Positions 1-9,406 are shown, counted from the stretch's first letter. The stretch is DNA of 64,000 nt from Streptomyces sp. WZ-12 (GCF_028898845.1 NZ_CP118574.1:1302001-1366000); one strand, 5' to 3'. Numbers and translations are program-made. The notes: generated by a model not told the origin, from the letters alone.

Positions 1-87
1 GACGGCCCGGACCGACGCACCACCGCCGCACCGTTCCGGGCTGCCGGTCAACGAATTGCCCTATGCCTCAACGATTTTGACGCATCA

Positions 88-1245
88 TCACATCCGCTCG
101 ATGAGCGTCACATTGGCCTGGCCGCCGCCCTCGCACATGGTCTGGAGGCCGAACCGCCCCCCGGTACGCTCCAGTTCGTTGAGCAGCGTGGTCATCAGCC
201 GGACGCCGGTCGCGCCCAACGGGTGGCCGAGGGCGATGGCGCCGCCGTTGACGTTGACCCGCTCCGGGTCGGCTCCGGTCTCCTTCAGCCAGGCCAACAC
301 CACCGGTGCGAACGCCTCGTTGATCTCGACCAGATCGATGTCGCCGAGGGTCAGCCCGGTCTTCTTCAGCGCGTGCGCGGTGGCGGGGATCGGCGCGGAC
401 AGCATCCGGATCGGGTCCTCGCCGCGGACCGAGAGGTGGTGGATGCGGGCCCGCGGGGTCAGGCCGTGTTCGGCCACCGCCCGCTCGGAGGCGAGCAGCA
501 TGACGGCGGCGCCGTCGGAGACCTGCGAGGAGACCGCGGCGGTCAGCCGGCCGCCCTCGACGACGGGGGGCAGCGAGGCCATCTTCGCCAGTGAGGTGTC
601 GCGCCGGGGCCCCTCGTCGGCGGCGACGTCCCCGTAGGCGACGATCTCGCGGTCGAAGCGGCCCTCGTCCTGGGCGCGGACCGCCCGTTGGTGGGAGCGG
701 AGCGCGAACTCCTCCATGTCCCGGCGGGAGATGCCCCACTTGGTGGCGATCAGCTCGGCGCCGTGGAACTGGTTGACGGGCTGGTCGCCGTAGCGGGCCC
801 GCCAGCCCTCGGAGCCGGCGAACGGGCCCCCGGTGAGGCCGAGCGGCTCGGCGGCCTGCCGGCTGGCGAAGGCGATCGGGATCTGCGACATGTTCTGCAC
901 CCCGCCGGCGACGACCAGGTCCTGGGTGCCGGAGAGCACCCCCTGGGCGGCGAAGTGCAGCGCCTGCTGCGAGGAGCCGCACTGCCGGTCGACGGTGACG
1001 CCGGGTACCTCCTCCGGCAGCCCGGCGGCCAGCCAACTGGTCCGGGCGATGTCCCCGGCCTGCGGCCCGACGGCGTCCAGGCAGCCGAAGACGACGTCCT
1101 CCACCGCGGCCGGATCGATCCCGGTCCGCGCGACCAGCGCGGTCAGCACGTGCGCCCCGAGGTCGGCCGGGTGGACGGCGGACAGTCCGCCGCCCTTCTT
1201 CCCCACCGGGGTGCGGACCGCGTCGACGATGTACGCCTCGGACAT
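88..1245 (-). CDS. Acetyl-CoA C-acyltransferase (thiolase), FadA6-like
   Basis: Thiolase of 385 aa, a normal full length. It cleaves a 3-ketoacyl-CoA with CoA to give a shortened acyl-CoA plus acetyl-CoA. The nucleophile is Cys89 in DRQCGSS; NEAF (309-312), His341 in GGAIALGHPLG and the second active-site cysteine Cys371 in TMCEGGG are all present. The start ATG follows AAGGAG. It is the last gene of a leftward set behind the TetR regulator and the SDR. That order (thiolase, TetR, SDR, acyl-CoA dehydrogenase) is the order of fadA6-kstR2-ipdF-fadE30 in mycobacteria, so a role late in steroid C/D-ring (HIP) degradation is inferred. General beta-oxidation is the alternative. Confidence 0.9.
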   Translation of the reverse strand: MSEAYIVDAVRTPVGKKGGGLSAVHPADLGAHVLTALVARTGIDPAAVEDVVFGCLDAVGPQAGDIARTSWLAAGLPEEVPGVTVDRQCGSSQQALHFAAQGVLSGTQDLVVAGGVQNMSQIPIAFASRQAAEPLGLTGGPFAGSEGWRARYGDQPVNQFHGAELIATKWGISRRDMEEFALRSHQRAVRAQDEGRFDREIVAYGDVAADEGPRRDTSLAKMASLPPVVEGGRLTAAVSSQVSDGAAVMLLASERAVAEHGLTPRARIHHLSVRGEDPIRMLSAPIPATAHALKKTGLTLGDIDLVEINEAFAPVVLAWLKETGADPERVNVNGGAIALGHPLGATGVRLMTTLLNELERTGGRFGLQTMCEGGGQANVTLIERM

Positions 1246-1288
1246 GGTGAACTCCTTGGTCCTTGGTCAGATTCTGCGGATGTGCCGG

Positions 1289-1873
1289 TCAGTCCCGCAA
1301 GGCGATGCCGTCCAGCACGATGGACAGGTACTGACGGGCGATCTCCTCGGGGCCGTGTCGGCCCTGCGGTCGGTACCAGCTCGCGGCAACCCAGACGGTG
1401 TCGCGGACGAACCGGTACGTCAGCCGGGGGTCGAGGTCGACGCGGAAGACTCCGTCGGCCACCCCGCGCTCCAGGGTGCCGAGCCAGGCCCGGGCGAAGC
1501 GGCGGCGGGCGTCGGCGAGGTAGCCGAAGCGCGGGTTCCGGTCGGCGAGGTGTTGGGCCTCCTTCTGGTAGATCGCGACCGCGGCACGGTGCCGGTCGAT
1601 CTCCCGGAACGACTCGGTGACCAGGGCCTCGATGGTCTCCCGCGGGCCGAGTTCGGCCGCCAGGACGGCGTCGTAGCCGGCCCGCAGCTCGTCCAGGAAG
1701 GTGGCGAGGATCTCGTCGACCATCGATTCCTTGGAATCGAAGTGGTAGTAGAGGCTGCCGGCGAGCATGCCGGCGGCGTCGGCGATCTGTCGGACGGTAG
1801 TCGCGCTGTAGCCCTGCGCCGCGAACACCTCCGCGGCGGTGGCGAGGAGTTGGCCGCGGCGCTCCTCAGGCAT
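1289..1873 (-). CDS. TetR-family regulator, KstR2-like
   Basis: A 194-aa TetR repressor. The N-terminal helix-turn-helix (about residues 25-50) contains TVRQIADAAG and SLYYHFDSKE, typical of TetR proteins that sense acyl-CoA esters. The start codon overlaps the stop of the SDR gene upstream, so the genes are co-transcribed. In mycobacteria KstR2 sits at this place and is released by HIP-CoA. A palindrome at 3051-3070 between the two arms of the cluster matches the published KstR2 box closely. The family is sure; the ligand is inferred from synteny and operator. Confidence 0.85.
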   Translation of the reverse strand: MPEERRGQLLATAAEVFAAQGYSATTVRQIADAAGMLAGSLYYHFDSKESMVDEILATFLDELRAGYDAVLAAELGPRETIEALVTESFREIDRHRAAVAIYQKEAQHLADRNPRFGYLADARRRFARAWLGTLERGVADGVFRVDLDPRLTYRFVRDTVWVAASWYRPQGRHGPEEIARQYLSIVLDGIALRD

Positions 1874-2648
1874 GCTGGGAGCTGACCGAGACGGTCTCCC
1901 CGGTCAGGTACGAGGCGTAGTCGCCGGCCAGGAAGACGATCACGTTGGCCACCTCCCAGGGCTCGGCGTAGCGGCCGAACGCCTCCCGCTCGGTCAACTC
2001 GGCCAGCAGCTCGGGGGTGGTGACCTTCACCAGGTGCGGGTGCATGGCCAGGCTGGGCGCGACCGCGTTGATCCGCACGCCGTACTCGGCGGCCTCCATG
2101 GCGGCGCAGCGGGTCAGCGCCATCACACCGGCCTTGGCGGCGGCGTAGTGGGCCTGGCCGCGCTGGGCGCGCCAGCCCACCACGGAGGCGTTGTTGACGA
2201 CCACGCCGCCCGCGCCGGTCGCCTTCATCCGGCGCAGCGCGGCCCGGGTGCAGCGGAAGGTGCCGTTGAGGGTGACGTCGAGGACCCTCGTCCACTGGTC
2301 GTCGGTCATCTCCACGAGATCGGCGGTGCCGCCCAATCCGGCGTTGTTGATCACGATGTCGAGCCGGCCGTGCCGCGCCTCGGCGAGCGTGAAGAGCGCC
2401 GCCACCTGCTCCTCGTCCGTCACGTCGCACGGCATCCCGGCGACGCGGTCGGGCCCGAACTCCTCGGCCAGCGCGGCCGTGCTCGCGGCCAGCCGCCGGG
2501 CGTGCGCGTCCCCGATGACGATCCGGGCGCCCTCTTCCAGGAACCGGCGGGCGGTGGCCCCGCCGATCCCGGCCCCGGCGGCGGCGGTGATCACGGCCGT
2601 CCGCCCCGTGAGCAGCTCGTGGCCGGACACATACGACGGCGTTGTCAT
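1866..2648 (-). CDS. SDR family oxidoreductase, IpdF-like
   Basis: A 260-aa classical short-chain dehydrogenase. The glycine-rich nucleotide loop is AAAGAGIGGA near residue 20, the NNAG motif is near residue 100, and the catalytic Ser, Tyr and Lys are in NNASVVGW and HYAAAKAG near residues 153-170. It should oxidise or reduce an alcohol/ketone with NAD(P). It overlaps both neighbours by a few bases. Its place between the TetR gene and the acyl-CoA dehydrogenase remnant matches ipdF of the KstR2 regulon, a hydroxy-indane-CoA dehydrogenase. Substrate assignment is inference. Confidence 0.85.
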   Translation of the reverse strand: MTTPSYVSGHELLTGRTAVITAAAGAGIGGATARRFLEEGARIVIGDAHARRLAASTAALAEEFGPDRVAGMPCDVTDEEQVAALFTLAEARHGRLDIVINNAGLGGTADLVEMTDDQWTRVLDVTLNGTFRCTRAALRRMKATGAGGVVVNNASVVGWRAQRGQAHYAAAKAGVMALTRCAAMEAAEYGVRINAVAPSLAMHPHLVKVTTPELLAELTEREAFGRYAEPWEVANVIVFLAGDYASYLTGETVSVSSQHA

Positions 2649-3037
2649 GGCTTCGCCTCCCTGGGCAGGCCGAGCACCCGCTCGGCGATGGTGTTCCGCT
2701 GGATCTCGTCGGAGCCCGCGTAGCGGGTGTCGGCGCGGAGGAAGCGGACGAGCCGCTGCCGGCCGTCGCCCGGGGCCCCGACGACGTGCGGTGCGCGGGC
2801 GCCACCGAGGACCACCTCATTGAACCCGGCGGCGCCGGTGAGCCGGATGAGCGGCCGGATCCCGACACCGGGCCGGCCGCACGGGACTGCGTTCCCAGGA
2901 GGGCGTGCGGCGAACTCCTCATGTTCCCGGCCGAGTTCGCCGCGTGGCGCGGCGAACTCCCCAGCGAGGTCGGCGCGCAGCCAGTCGCGGATCCCGGTGC
3001 GGAAGCTCTCGGCGGCGGGGGCCTCGACGCTGCTCAT
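2645..3037 (-). pseudogene. Acyl-CoA dehydrogenase remnant (FadE30 position)
   Basis: An open frame of only 130 codons, where acyl-CoA dehydrogenases have about 380-400. Three recognisable pieces of one enzyme are joined: an N-terminus (FRTGIRDWLRADL and EHEEFAA), a middle piece (AGFNEVVLGGARAP, VVGAPGDG) and the C-terminus (YAGSDEIQRNTIAERVLGLP). The FAD- and substrate-binding core between them is gone, so catalysis is very unlikely. The deletions kept the reading frame and the ATGA overlap with the SDR gene, so translation of downstream genes is preserved. It occupies the place of fadE30. Confidence 0.75.
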
Positions 3038-3050
3038 GGCCGTACGTTAA

Positions 3051-3070
3051 CCTACCAAACACTTGTTAGG
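3051..3070. promoter_or_regulatory. KstR2-box-like operator between divergent arms
   Basis: The 20-bp near-palindrome CCTACCAAACACTTGTTAGG lies between the leftward start at 3037 and the rightward start at 3084. Its central 14 bases (3054-3067) match the reported KstR2 consensus AnCAAGnnCTTGnT at nine of ten fixed positions. One regulator could control both arms from here. Confidence 0.6.
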
Positions 3071-3083
3071 GAAGGAGTCGCCG

Positions 3084-3935
3084 ATGACCGCCGGCGAAGA
3101 GACGCCCGTGGTGCGCTACGCCCGGCAAGGCCCGGTCGCCACCGTCACGATGAACCGCCCGGACTACCGCAACGCCCAGAATTCCGCGCTGACTTACGCC
3201 CTCGACCGCGCCTTCTACCGCGCCGCGGACGACGACGCGGTCAAGGTCGTGGTGCTGGCCGGCGAGGGCCGGCACTTCTCCGCCGGCCACGACATCGGCA
3301 GCCCCGGCCGGGACGCCCACCTCCCCTTCGACCGCACGGCCGGGCTGTGGTGGGACCACTCGGACAAGGCCGGCGCGGAGAGCCGCTACGCGCGCGAGTC
3401 CGAGGTCTACCTCGGAATGTGCCGCCGCTGGCGGGAGTTGCCCAAGCCGGTGATCGCCGCGGTCCAAGGGGCGTGCGTGGCGGGCGGGTTGATGCTCGCC
3501 TGGATCTGCGATCTGATCGTCGCCGCCGACGACGCCTTCTTCGCCGACCCGGTCGTCCGGATGGGCATCCCCGGCGTGGAGTACTTCGCCCACCCGTGGG
3601 TGATGCCCCCGCGGATCGCCAAGGAGTTCCTCTACACCGGCGACCGGATGTCGGCGCAACGGGCGTACGAACTGGGCATGGTCAACCGCGTCGTCCCGCG
3701 CGCCGAACTGGCCGCCCGCACCCGGGAGTTGGCGGAGCGGATCGCCGAGATGCCGCGGATGGGACTGGCGCTGACCAAGCGCGCGGTCAACCAGGCCGAG
3801 GACCTCCAGGGCCTGCACCCCGGACTGGACTCGGTCTTCGGGCTGCACCACCTCGCGCACGCGCACAACGCCGAGACCGCCCGGGACCCGCTCGGCGGGA
3901 TGGACATCGCGAAGATGAAGGAGGCCGGTTCCTGA
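3084..3935 (+). CDS. Enoyl-CoA hydratase/isomerase family protein
   Basis: Crotonase-fold protein of 283 aa acting on a CoA thioester. The oxyanion-hole segment HFSAGHDI (65-71) and second element GACVAGGLMLAWICD (129-143) are present. The usual glutamate after the second glycine pair is replaced by Met/Leu, so ordinary hydration is doubtful; a hydrolase or ring-opening activity is possible. The ATG at 3084 follows GGAAGGAG, better than an in-frame TTG inside the operator. It leads the rightward arm and overlaps the next gene by TGATG. Confidence 0.85.
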   Translation: MTAGEETPVVRYARQGPVATVTMNRPDYRNAQNSALTYALDRAFYRAADDDAVKVVVLAGEGRHFSAGHDIGSPGRDAHLPFDRTAGLWWDHSDKAGAESRYARESEVYLGMCRRWRELPKPVIAAVQGACVAGGLMLAWICDLIVAADDAFFADPVVRMGIPGVEYFAHPWVMPPRIAKEFLYTGDRMSAQRAYELGMVNRVVPRAELAARTRELAERIAEMPRMGLALTKRAVNQAEDLQGLHPGLDSVFGLHHLAHAHNAETARDPLGGMDIAKMKEAGS

Positions 3936-5107
3936 TGGACCTGGACGCAAGCGACGCCGACGCCGCGTTCCGGGCCGAGGCCCGTGCCTGGCTCGCCGCG
4001 CACGTCCCCGCGACGCCGCTGCCGTCCCTGGAGACCCGCGAGGGCTTCGCCGCGCACCGTGCCTGGGAGGCCCAACTCGCCGCCGACCGCTGGTCGGTGG
4101 TCTCCTGGCCGGCCCGGTACGGCGGCCGGGACGCCACCCTCTTCCAGTGGCTGGCCTTCGAGGAGGAGTACTACGCCGCGGGCGCCCCCGGCCGGGTCAG
4201 CCAGAACGGCATCAACCTGCTCGCCCCCACCCTCTTCGAGCACGGCACCCCGGACCAACGCGCCCGCGTCCTCGGACCGATGGCGACCGGCGAGGCCATC
4301 TGGGCCCAGGCATGGTCCGAGCCCGAGGCCGGCTCGGACCTGGCCGCCCTGCGGTCCACCGCCGTCCGCACCGACGGCGGCTGGCTGCTGCGCGGCCAGA
4401 AGACCTGGTCGTCCCGGGCCGCCTTCGCCGACCGCGCGTTCGGCCTGTTCCGCAGCGAACCGGGCGCCCCGCGCCCGCACCAGGGCCTGACGTATCTGAT
4501 GTTCCCGCTGGACGCACCGGAGGCGACGGTGCGTCCGATCGGCCGGCTGGACGGCAAACCGGCCTTCGCCGAGCTCTTCCTCGACGACGTCTTCGTCCCG
4601 GACGAGGACGTCATCGGCGAGCCGGGCCAGGGCTGGCGGGTGGCGATGAGCACCGCCGGCAACGAGCGCGGGCTGACCCTGCGCAGCCCCGGCCGCTTCA
4701 CCGCGGCCGCCGACCGGCTCACCGCGCTGTGGCGGGAGAGCGCCGACCCCACCGACACCGCGCTCCGCGACCGGGTCGCCGACGCGGTGATCGGCGCCCG
4801 CGCCTATCAGCTCTTCACCTACGTCAACGCCTCCCGCATCGCCGCCGGGGGCACGTTGGGCGCGGAATCCAGCCTCAACAAGGTCTTCTGGTCGGAGCTG
4901 GACCTCGCCCTCCACGAGACCGCTCTGGACCTGCTCGGCCCGTACGGCGCCCTCGCCGACGACGCCGACGACGCGCCCGCGCACGGCAGTTGGGCCGAGG
5001 GCTACACCTTCTCCCTCGCCGGCCCCCTCTACGCCGGCACCAACGAGATCCAGCGCAACATCATCGCCGAGCGGCTGCTCGGCCTGCCGAAGGAGGCCAG
5101 GGCATGA
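3935..5107 (+). CDS. Acyl-CoA dehydrogenase, large partner
   Basis: A 390-aa FAD-dependent acyl-CoA dehydrogenase of full length. Family signatures include AQAWSEPEAGSDLA, GQKTWSSRA and the C-terminal GTNEIQRNIIAERLLGLP. Its ATG overlaps the stop of the hydratase-like gene. A shorter dehydrogenase follows after 58 bases. Such long/short pairs in actinobacterial steroid clusters form alpha2beta2 enzymes in which each chain supplies part of the active site, so a two-subunit enzyme is inferred. Confidence 0.88.
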   Translation: MDLDASDADAAFRAEARAWLAAHVPATPLPSLETREGFAAHRAWEAQLAADRWSVVSWPARYGGRDATLFQWLAFEEEYYAAGAPGRVSQNGINLLAPTLFEHGTPDQRARVLGPMATGEAIWAQAWSEPEAGSDLAALRSTAVRTDGGWLLRGQKTWSSRAAFADRAFGLFRSEPGAPRPHQGLTYLMFPLDAPEATVRPIGRLDGKPAFAELFLDDVFVPDEDVIGEPGQGWRVAMSTAGNERGLTLRSPGRFTAAADRLTALWRESADPTDTALRDRVADAVIGARAYQLFTYVNASRIAAGGTLGAESSLNKVFWSELDLALHETALDLLGPYGALADDADDAPAHGSWAEGYTFSLAGPLYAGTNEIQRNIIAERLLGLPKEARA

Positions 5108-5165
5108 GCATGCGCACGCGCCGGGACGGGGCGCCCCGGGCCGGCCTTGCGGGAGGGCGCCGCCG

Positions 5166-6170
5166 ATGCGCTTCCTGCTGACCGACGAGCAGCGGGAGTT
5201 CGGCCGCACCCTGGACTCCCTGTTGGGGGCGGCCGACACCCCGGCCGCCGCCCGCGCCTGGGCCGCCGGCGAGCACAAGCCCGGCCGCGGTCTGTGGGCC
5301 AGGCTCGCCGAGACCGGGGTGTTCGCCCTCGCGGTTCCGGAGGAGCGCGGCGGCATGGGCCCGCTGCCCCTCGAACTCGTCGTCGCCTTCGTCGAGTTGG
5401 GCCGGCACGTGGTTCCCGGCCCGCTGGTGGAGACCGTTGCGGCGGCGGCCTTTCTGCACCGGTTGGGCGACGGCGCCGCGGCCGGTGACTGGCTGCCGCG
5501 GATCGCCGCCGGGGACGCGGTGGTCGGGCTGTGCGCGGACGGCGAGCCGTTTGCGCTGGACGCGGATGCCGCCGATACCGTGCTGGTCGTCCGGGGCGAT
5601 ACGGTCTGTCGGACCCAGGCCCGCGGGCCGGTGCAGCCCGGACTCGATCCGACCCGGCGGCTCGCGCGGCCGCTGGGCGGCACCGTGCTCGCCCGGGGCC
5701 CCGCGGTCACCGAGGCCGCCCGGCACGCGACCGACCTCGCGCGGCTGCTCACCGCAGCCCAGGCGGTCGGGGTGGGGCGGGCGCTGCTGGCCCGAACCGT
5801 TGAATACGTGTGCCAGCGCACCCAGTTCGGGCGGCCGATCGGGTCCTTCCAGGCGGTCAAGCACCGGCTGGCGGATGCGTTGATGGGGGTGGAGTTCGCC
5901 GAGCCGTTGGTGCACGCGGGGGCGTTGGCGTTGGCCAATGAGGCGGCATCGGCCGGGGCGGGCGGCCTGTCGGCCGGGGCGGAAGTGGCCGCGGCGAAGG
6001 TGGCGGCCGGCGAAGCGGGCTATGCCGCGGCGCGCGCCGCCCTCCAGTTGCACGGCGCGGTCGGCTATACCGATGAGCCGGATCTTTCGCTGTGGATTCG
6101 GAAGGCGCGGCCGTTGCGGGATGCGTGGGGTGGTCCCGGTGCGTGTCGGGCGCGGGTGCTCACCGGTTAG
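5166..6170 (+). CDS. Acyl-CoA dehydrogenase, small partner
   Basis: A 334-aa acyl-CoA dehydrogenase, about 50 residues shorter than the usual length. It has the N-terminal FLLTDEQREF segment and the C-terminal domain (RTQFGRPIGSFQAVKHRLAD, LQLHGAVGYTDE). It starts at ATG 5166 after GGGAGG. It probably pairs with the 390-aa protein just upstream as a heterotetramer; substrate by context is a polycyclic or branched acyl-CoA. Confidence 0.87.
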   Translation: MRFLLTDEQREFGRTLDSLLGAADTPAAARAWAAGEHKPGRGLWARLAETGVFALAVPEERGGMGPLPLELVVAFVELGRHVVPGPLVETVAAAAFLHRLGDGAAAGDWLPRIAAGDAVVGLCADGEPFALDADAADTVLVVRGDTVCRTQARGPVQPGLDPTRRLARPLGGTVLARGPAVTEAARHATDLARLLTAAQAVGVGRALLARTVEYVCQRTQFGRPIGSFQAVKHRLADALMGVEFAEPLVHAGALALANEAASAGAGGLSAGAEVAAAKVAAGEAGYAAARAALQLHGAVGYTDEPDLSLWIRKARPLRDAWGGPGACRARVLTG

Positions 6171-6309
6171 CCGCACGATGTCGGCTTTCCCACCGTGGGG
6201 TTGCTGATGACGCCTCCGGCGTAGGGGTGTTGGGCGCGGTGACGGGCCGCCGGCGATATGCCGCCGCCCTGACGCTCCCCGAACGGCGGTGCGCGGCCGG
6301 CCCGTTGCT

Positions 6310-6954
6310 CTACTTCCGGCGCGCCTGCGAGCGCCGGGGCCCCTCGTCGTCGGCGTCGTCCGCGGCCGCCAGCTCGTCGAGGTCGGCCAACATCGCGTCG
6401 GCCAGGTCGCGTTCGGAGGCGTAGAAGCGCTCGGACCACTTCAGGACGAGCGCGGGGTAGGCCCATGCCGCGTCGGAGCGGGCGCCCTCGGCGTCGACCT
6501 CGGCGCGCCGGCGCATCGTCTCGGCGTACTCGCGGTGCCGGCCCAGCACGTCGCGCATCTGGTCGGCCTCCAACAGGTGCCCCAGCCACAGCCGCAGCAT
6601 CACCCCGTGCTTGAGGACCGGCGGCTCCACCGGCGCCTCGCGCGCCCACCGCCGGACCGCCGCCATGCCGTCGTCGGTGATGACGTACACCCGCTTGTCG
6701 CGGTTGCCGGTCTCCTGGGCGACCATCCGGGAGCTGACGTAGCCCACCTTCTCCAGGCGCTTGAGCTCGCCGTAGATCTGGCTGAACGACGGGCTCCAGT
6801 AGAAGGAGCGCAGCGACCAGTCCGACCACTTCTTGAGGTCGTAACCGGACAACTCCTCGCCGAACGAGAGGAGTCCGAGCACCGCCCAACTGGTCGCCGG
6901 CAGCGCCGGGCGCTCCACGTCGTCCCCTGCCCCGTGCGCCTTCTTCTCCGTCAC
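6310..6954 (-). CDS. PadR-family transcriptional regulator
   Basis: About 214 aa with an N-terminal winged helix ([20 protein letters not shown], then [17 protein letters not shown]) and a C-terminal coiled dimerisation domain, the PadR/Vir_act layout. The frame is open further upstream, but the GTG at 6954 (VTEKKAHG) is preferred because the extension is unlike the family. It is divergent from the LLM oxidoreductase gene, and the 140-bp gap has an AT-rich patch (7035-7057) that may hold both promoters and an operator. Confidence 0.85.
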   Translation of the reverse strand: MTEKKAHGAGDDVERPALPATSWAVLGLLSFGEELSGYDLKKWSDWSLRSFYWSPSFSQIYGELKRLEKVGYVSSRMVAQETGNRDKRVYVITDDGMAAVRRWAREAPVEPPVLKHGVMLRLWLGHLLEADQMRDVLGRHREYAETMRRRAEVDAEGARSDAAWAYPALVLKWSERFYASERDLADAMLADLDELAAADDADDEGPRRSQARRK

Positions 6955-7094
6955 GCTCCGCAGTCTACGGCCTCGCGGGCCGGGCCTGACGGGACGCCAT
7001 CGGGCCCCTTCCTCCTCCCCTTCTGCTCCTGCTAGACATATTCCGATTAGAAATCTTCTGCTCTCCCTCACCCCCCGAACGAGGAGGCAGTTCC

Positions 7095-8222
7095 GTGAAG
7101 TTCTCGATGATCTTCGAGGCGCAGCTCGCCGATCCCACGCCCGAACGGGAGCGCCGGGTCATCCACGACTGCGTCGAACAGGCCGTCCACGCCGAGGAGA
7201 TGGGCTTCGACCGCATCTGGGCGGTGGAGCACCACTCGCTCACCCAGTACGCGCACATGAGCGCCTCGGAGATCTTCCTGACCTGGGTCGCCGCCCGGAC
7301 GTCCCGGATCCGGATCGGCCACGGCGTGGTCACCCTGCCGTTCGGCTACCAGCACCCGGTCCGGGTCGCCGAACGGGCCGCGATGCTCGACGTGCTCTCC
7401 GGCGGCCGGGTGAACCTCGGCGCCGGACGGGGCGCCACCACGCAGGAGATGGCGATGTTCGGGGTCCGCCCCGAGGACACCTATCCGCAGATGGAGGAGG
7501 CGCTGCGGATCGTCAGCAATGCCTGGCGGAACGAGACCTTCGAGTGGCACGGCTCCCTCGACATCGGCCCCGGCGCGGTCCTCCCGCGGCCCGTACAGGC
7601 CCCGCACCCACCGCTGTTCATGGCGTGCAGCAAGCACGACACCCTCAGGCTGGCCGCCGAACTGGGCGTCGGAGCCCTGGTGTTGGGGTTCGCCGGCGCC
7701 GACGACGTGCGCACCATGCGCGAGGTCTACGACGAGGCGATCGCCGTCCGCACCGGCGAGCGCTTCGTCTCCGACGCGGCCAACGACCACTTCTCCGTGC
7801 TCTGCCCGACCGTGGTGCTCGACGACGGCGCCGCCGCGCACCGCATCGGCACCCGCGGCCAGCGGTTCTTCGCCGAGGCGATCGCCCACTGGTACGGCAA
7901 CGGCCCGGCGCCCACCGTCCACGACGAGCACGACGACCACGTGGCCGCGCTGGCGCAGGGCCGCGAGGAGTTGGTCGCCAAGCTGCACGAGGCCAGCATC
8001 CCGGCCCGCCCCGTCGACACCGGCACTTACCACGCCCGGCACGCCTACGGCACCGCCGAGGACGCCGTCGCCTACGTCGAGCAGTTGCGGGAGATCGGGG
8101 TGGACGAGGTGATGTGCCTGATCCAGATGGGCGCCGTGCCGCAGGAGGTGTGCCTGGAGACCATCCGGCACTGGGGCGAGCGCGTCATCCCGCACTTCCG
8201 GGCCCTTCAGGCGCGGGCATGA
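7095..8222 (+). CDS. LLM-class flavin-dependent oxidoreductase
   Basis: A 375-aa luciferase-like monooxygenase (TIM barrel, F420- or FMN-dependent). Typical features are [13 protein letters not shown] near residue 40, [12 protein letters not shown] near 75 and the [22 protein letters not shown] segment near 95-117 (GAGRG is the flavin phosphate site). The GTG at 7095 follows GAGGAGG. Its stop overlaps the next gene by ATGA. It is divergent from the PadR gene, which probably regulates it. Substrate is unknown. Confidence 0.87.
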   Translation: MKFSMIFEAQLADPTPERERRVIHDCVEQAVHAEEMGFDRIWAVEHHSLTQYAHMSASEIFLTWVAARTSRIRIGHGVVTLPFGYQHPVRVAERAAMLDVLSGGRVNLGAGRGATTQEMAMFGVRPEDTYPQMEEALRIVSNAWRNETFEWHGSLDIGPGAVLPRPVQAPHPPLFMACSKHDTLRLAAELGVGALVLGFAGADDVRTMREVYDEAIAVRTGERFVSDAANDHFSVLCPTVVLDDGAAAHRIGTRGQRFFAEAIAHWYGNGPAPTVHDEHDDHVAALAQGREELVAKLHEASIPARPVDTGTYHARHAYGTAEDAVAYVEQLREIGVDEVMCLIQMGAVPQEVCLETIRHWGERVIPHFRALQARA

Positions 8223-8971
8223 CCGCCGACGGGGTGCGGCTGGACGGCAGGGTCGCGGTCATCACCGGAGCCGGGCGCGGGCAGGGCGCGGCCGAGGCCC
8301 GGTTGTTCGTGGCGTCGGGCGGCCGGGTGGTGCTCGGCGCGGTGGTGGTCTCGGTGGACTACCGCCGGGCCCCGGAGCACCGCTTCCCGGCCGCCGCCGA
8401 GGACGCCTACGCGGCGACCCGGTGGGCGGTCGGGCACGCCGCCGAACTGGGCTGCGACGCGGCCCGGGTGGCGGTCGCCGGCGACTCCAGCGGCGGCAAC
8501 CTGGCCGCCGCGGTCGCCCTGATGACCCGGGACCGCACCGGCCCGCCGCTCGCCGCCCAGGTGCTGCTCTACCCGGCGCTCGACCACCGGCTGACCGGCC
8601 GCTCGGCAGCCGACTACGCCACCGGCTTCTTCCACACCACGGCCCATATGCGCTGGTACTGGGAGCGGTACCTGGGCCCGGAGGGCGACCGGGCGCACCC
8701 CTACGCCGCGCCCGGCCGGGCCGCGGACCTGACCGGGCTGCCACCCGCGCTGCTGGTGCTGCCCGAGTGCGATCCGCTGCGGGACGAGGGGCGCGCCTAC
8801 GGGCGGGCGCTGCGCCGTGCCGGCGTCCCGGCGCGGGTGGACGAATACCCGGGCGCCTTCCACGGTTTCCTCGGCGCGGCCGGCGCGCTGCCGGCCGCGG
8901 ACGCCGCGCTGGACGCCGTCGCGAAGTGGCTCTTCGGCACCGTGAGTGACGGCGACGTGACGAGCCGGTGA
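8219..8971 (+). pseudogene. Chimera of SDR N-terminus and alpha/beta-hydrolase C-terminus
   Basis: A 250-codon frame joining two families. Residues 1-40 are the start of a short-chain dehydrogenase, with the nucleotide loop [17 protein letters not shown]. From about residue 41 ([18 protein letters not shown]) it is a hormone-sensitive-lipase-type hydrolase with the nucleophile elbow GDSSGGN, the acid in CDPLRDEG and the base in GAFHGFL. The SDR catalytic half and the hydrolase's first strands with the HGGG oxyanion hole are missing. The best reading is an in-frame deletion fusing two adjacent genes. It is co-translated with the LLM gene (ATGA overlap); activity is doubtful. Confidence 0.75.
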
Positions 8972-9112
8972 GGGCCGGGTGGCGAGGATGGTGACAGTAT
9001 GCGGGGGAGCCGTGGCGGCCCGTTGATGCGGTGCGCCACCGCACGTCGAGTGCCAGACTTGAAGCACCGCGCCCGGCTGCCGGCCGGAGCCCATGTGACC
9101 GAGGGGAACGAC

Positions 9113-9406
9113 ATGACCTGGGCATCTTGGACCACGGTGGGTATCCACGCCCGCCCCGGCGCGGTGCAGACCGAGGAGGTCGGCCCGATGCAGGGCGATC
9201 TGACCATCCACACCACGTGGTCGGAGGACGAGGCGCACGTCGCCGTCCAGTACACCGGGTCCTCGGACTGGTACACCATGGTCGGCAGCCCCGTGCCCTG
9301 CCACTCCGAGGAGGACAGCCGGGCCTTCCACCAGGCCGTCGTCGAGGCGGTCCGCGGCGGCGAGAAGGCCCAGGCGTCGCTGGAGGAGCTCTTCCGCACC
9401 GGCTAG
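9113..9406 (+). CDS. Small acidic protein of unknown function
   Basis: A 97-aa soluble protein starting at ATG 9113 after GAGGGG. It is rich in acidic and aromatic residues (TTWSEDEAHVAVQYTG, SSDWYTMVG), with no signal peptide or membrane segment. It stands alone, followed by a strong terminator hairpin. I do not recognise a family. Confidence 0.65.
   Translation: MTWASWTTVGIHARPGAVQTEEVGPMQGDLTIHTTWSEDEAHVAVQYTGSSDWYTMVGSPVPCHSEEDSRAFHQAVVEAVRGGEKAQASLEELFRTG

Noticed and set aside
3063..3083. TTG start at 3063 for the enoyl-CoA hydratase-like gene
   Set aside because: It lies inside the operator palindrome and the ATG at 3084 has a strong GGAAGGAG ribosome binding site.
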